In this document: one piece after another, positions 63,900 to 64,000 of the stretch
How the letters are laid out: every line of letters starts with the position of its first letter
How positions within the stretch are numbered: the first letter of the stretch is position 1
NCBI RefSeq assembly: GCF_050859025.1
Contig: NZ_CP138200.1
Coordinates: 4,588,001-4,652,000, forward strand
Length of the DNA: 64,000 nucleotides
Direction: 5' to 3'
Origin: Wukongibacter sp050859025
GTDB taxonomy: Bacteria > Bacillota > Clostridia > Peptostreptococcales > Caminicellaceae
Made by a program: the position numbers and the translations under genes
The notes under the pieces: model-generated
The model's input: only the letters and a program-made list of their open reading frames with translations
The model's database searches: none
What the model was told of the DNA's origin: nothing

Positions 63900-64000
63900 G
63901 ATAATTCCCCCTAGTTTTAAATTTTATATTAGTGTTTTAGCTATTAAATTAACTCATTATATTGGATTTTAATATCCCATAGGCATACTTAATAATTCAT

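Overview
This is an AT-rich window with every credible gene on the minus strand, so all operons read from high to low coordinates. The gene set suggests a low-GC, Gram-positive, anaerobic fermenter of the Clostridia/Tissierellia type. The reasons are SLH and LysM wall-binding modules, a Gram-positive exosortase (XrtG), the Gram-positive form of the Pel operon, citrate lyase accessory genes and a complete arginine deiminase pathway. I cannot name a species from sequence alone. No tRNA, rRNA, CRISPR array or prophage was seen.

Layout by coordinate. (1) 1-3827: citrate lyase locus, with a ROK regulator, citG, an undescribed attenuator-like leader, citC and citD (cut at the window edge). (2) 4150-9119: two small secreted proteins of unknown function around an M23 peptidase, a foldback MITE-like element, and an AgrC/AgrA-type two-component pair. 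(3) 9383-16169: a complete XrtG exosortase operon (GtrA-like protein, PTPS-like protein, PTPS-related membrane protein, XrtG, two GT2 enzymes and a Firmicu-CTERM-like substrate). The substrate's last 20 residues come from a palindromic repeat. (4) 16653-29885: a Gram-positive pel operon (GalE-PelD fusion, PelE-like, PelA deacetylase-like, PelF, PelG) joined to two CotH-family proteins, a VTC-domain protein and a DUF4956 membrane protein. (5) 30628-40565: a second exopolysaccharide operon resembling Bacillus subtilis ydaJKLMN, expanded with GtrA/GtrB-like flippase/glycosyltransferase genes and a large membrane protein. (6) 40783-45053: arcABC with a TrmB-family regulator. (7) 45491-63899: a surface-protein region with a 53-residue protein, a roughly 3240-residue modular secreted protein, a small DUF4430-like protein, a DUF2292 protein, an IS630 element, a cobalamin riboswitch, an SLH-anchored DUF4430 protein and a secreted alpha/alpha-barrel protein.

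How the genes work together. Both exopolysaccharide operons carry a degenerate GGDEF domain that has lost its catalytic motif but keeps an RxxD I-site. Cyclic di-GMP therefore probably controls both polymers after translation. The right end combines DUF4430 (transcobalamin C-terminal-like) modules, transcobalamin/intrinsic-factor-like alpha/alpha barrels and an AdoCbl riboswitch. The best inference is a surface system for capturing cobalamin or related corrinoids. The riboswitch now reads directly into an IS630 transposon, so its present target is uncertain.
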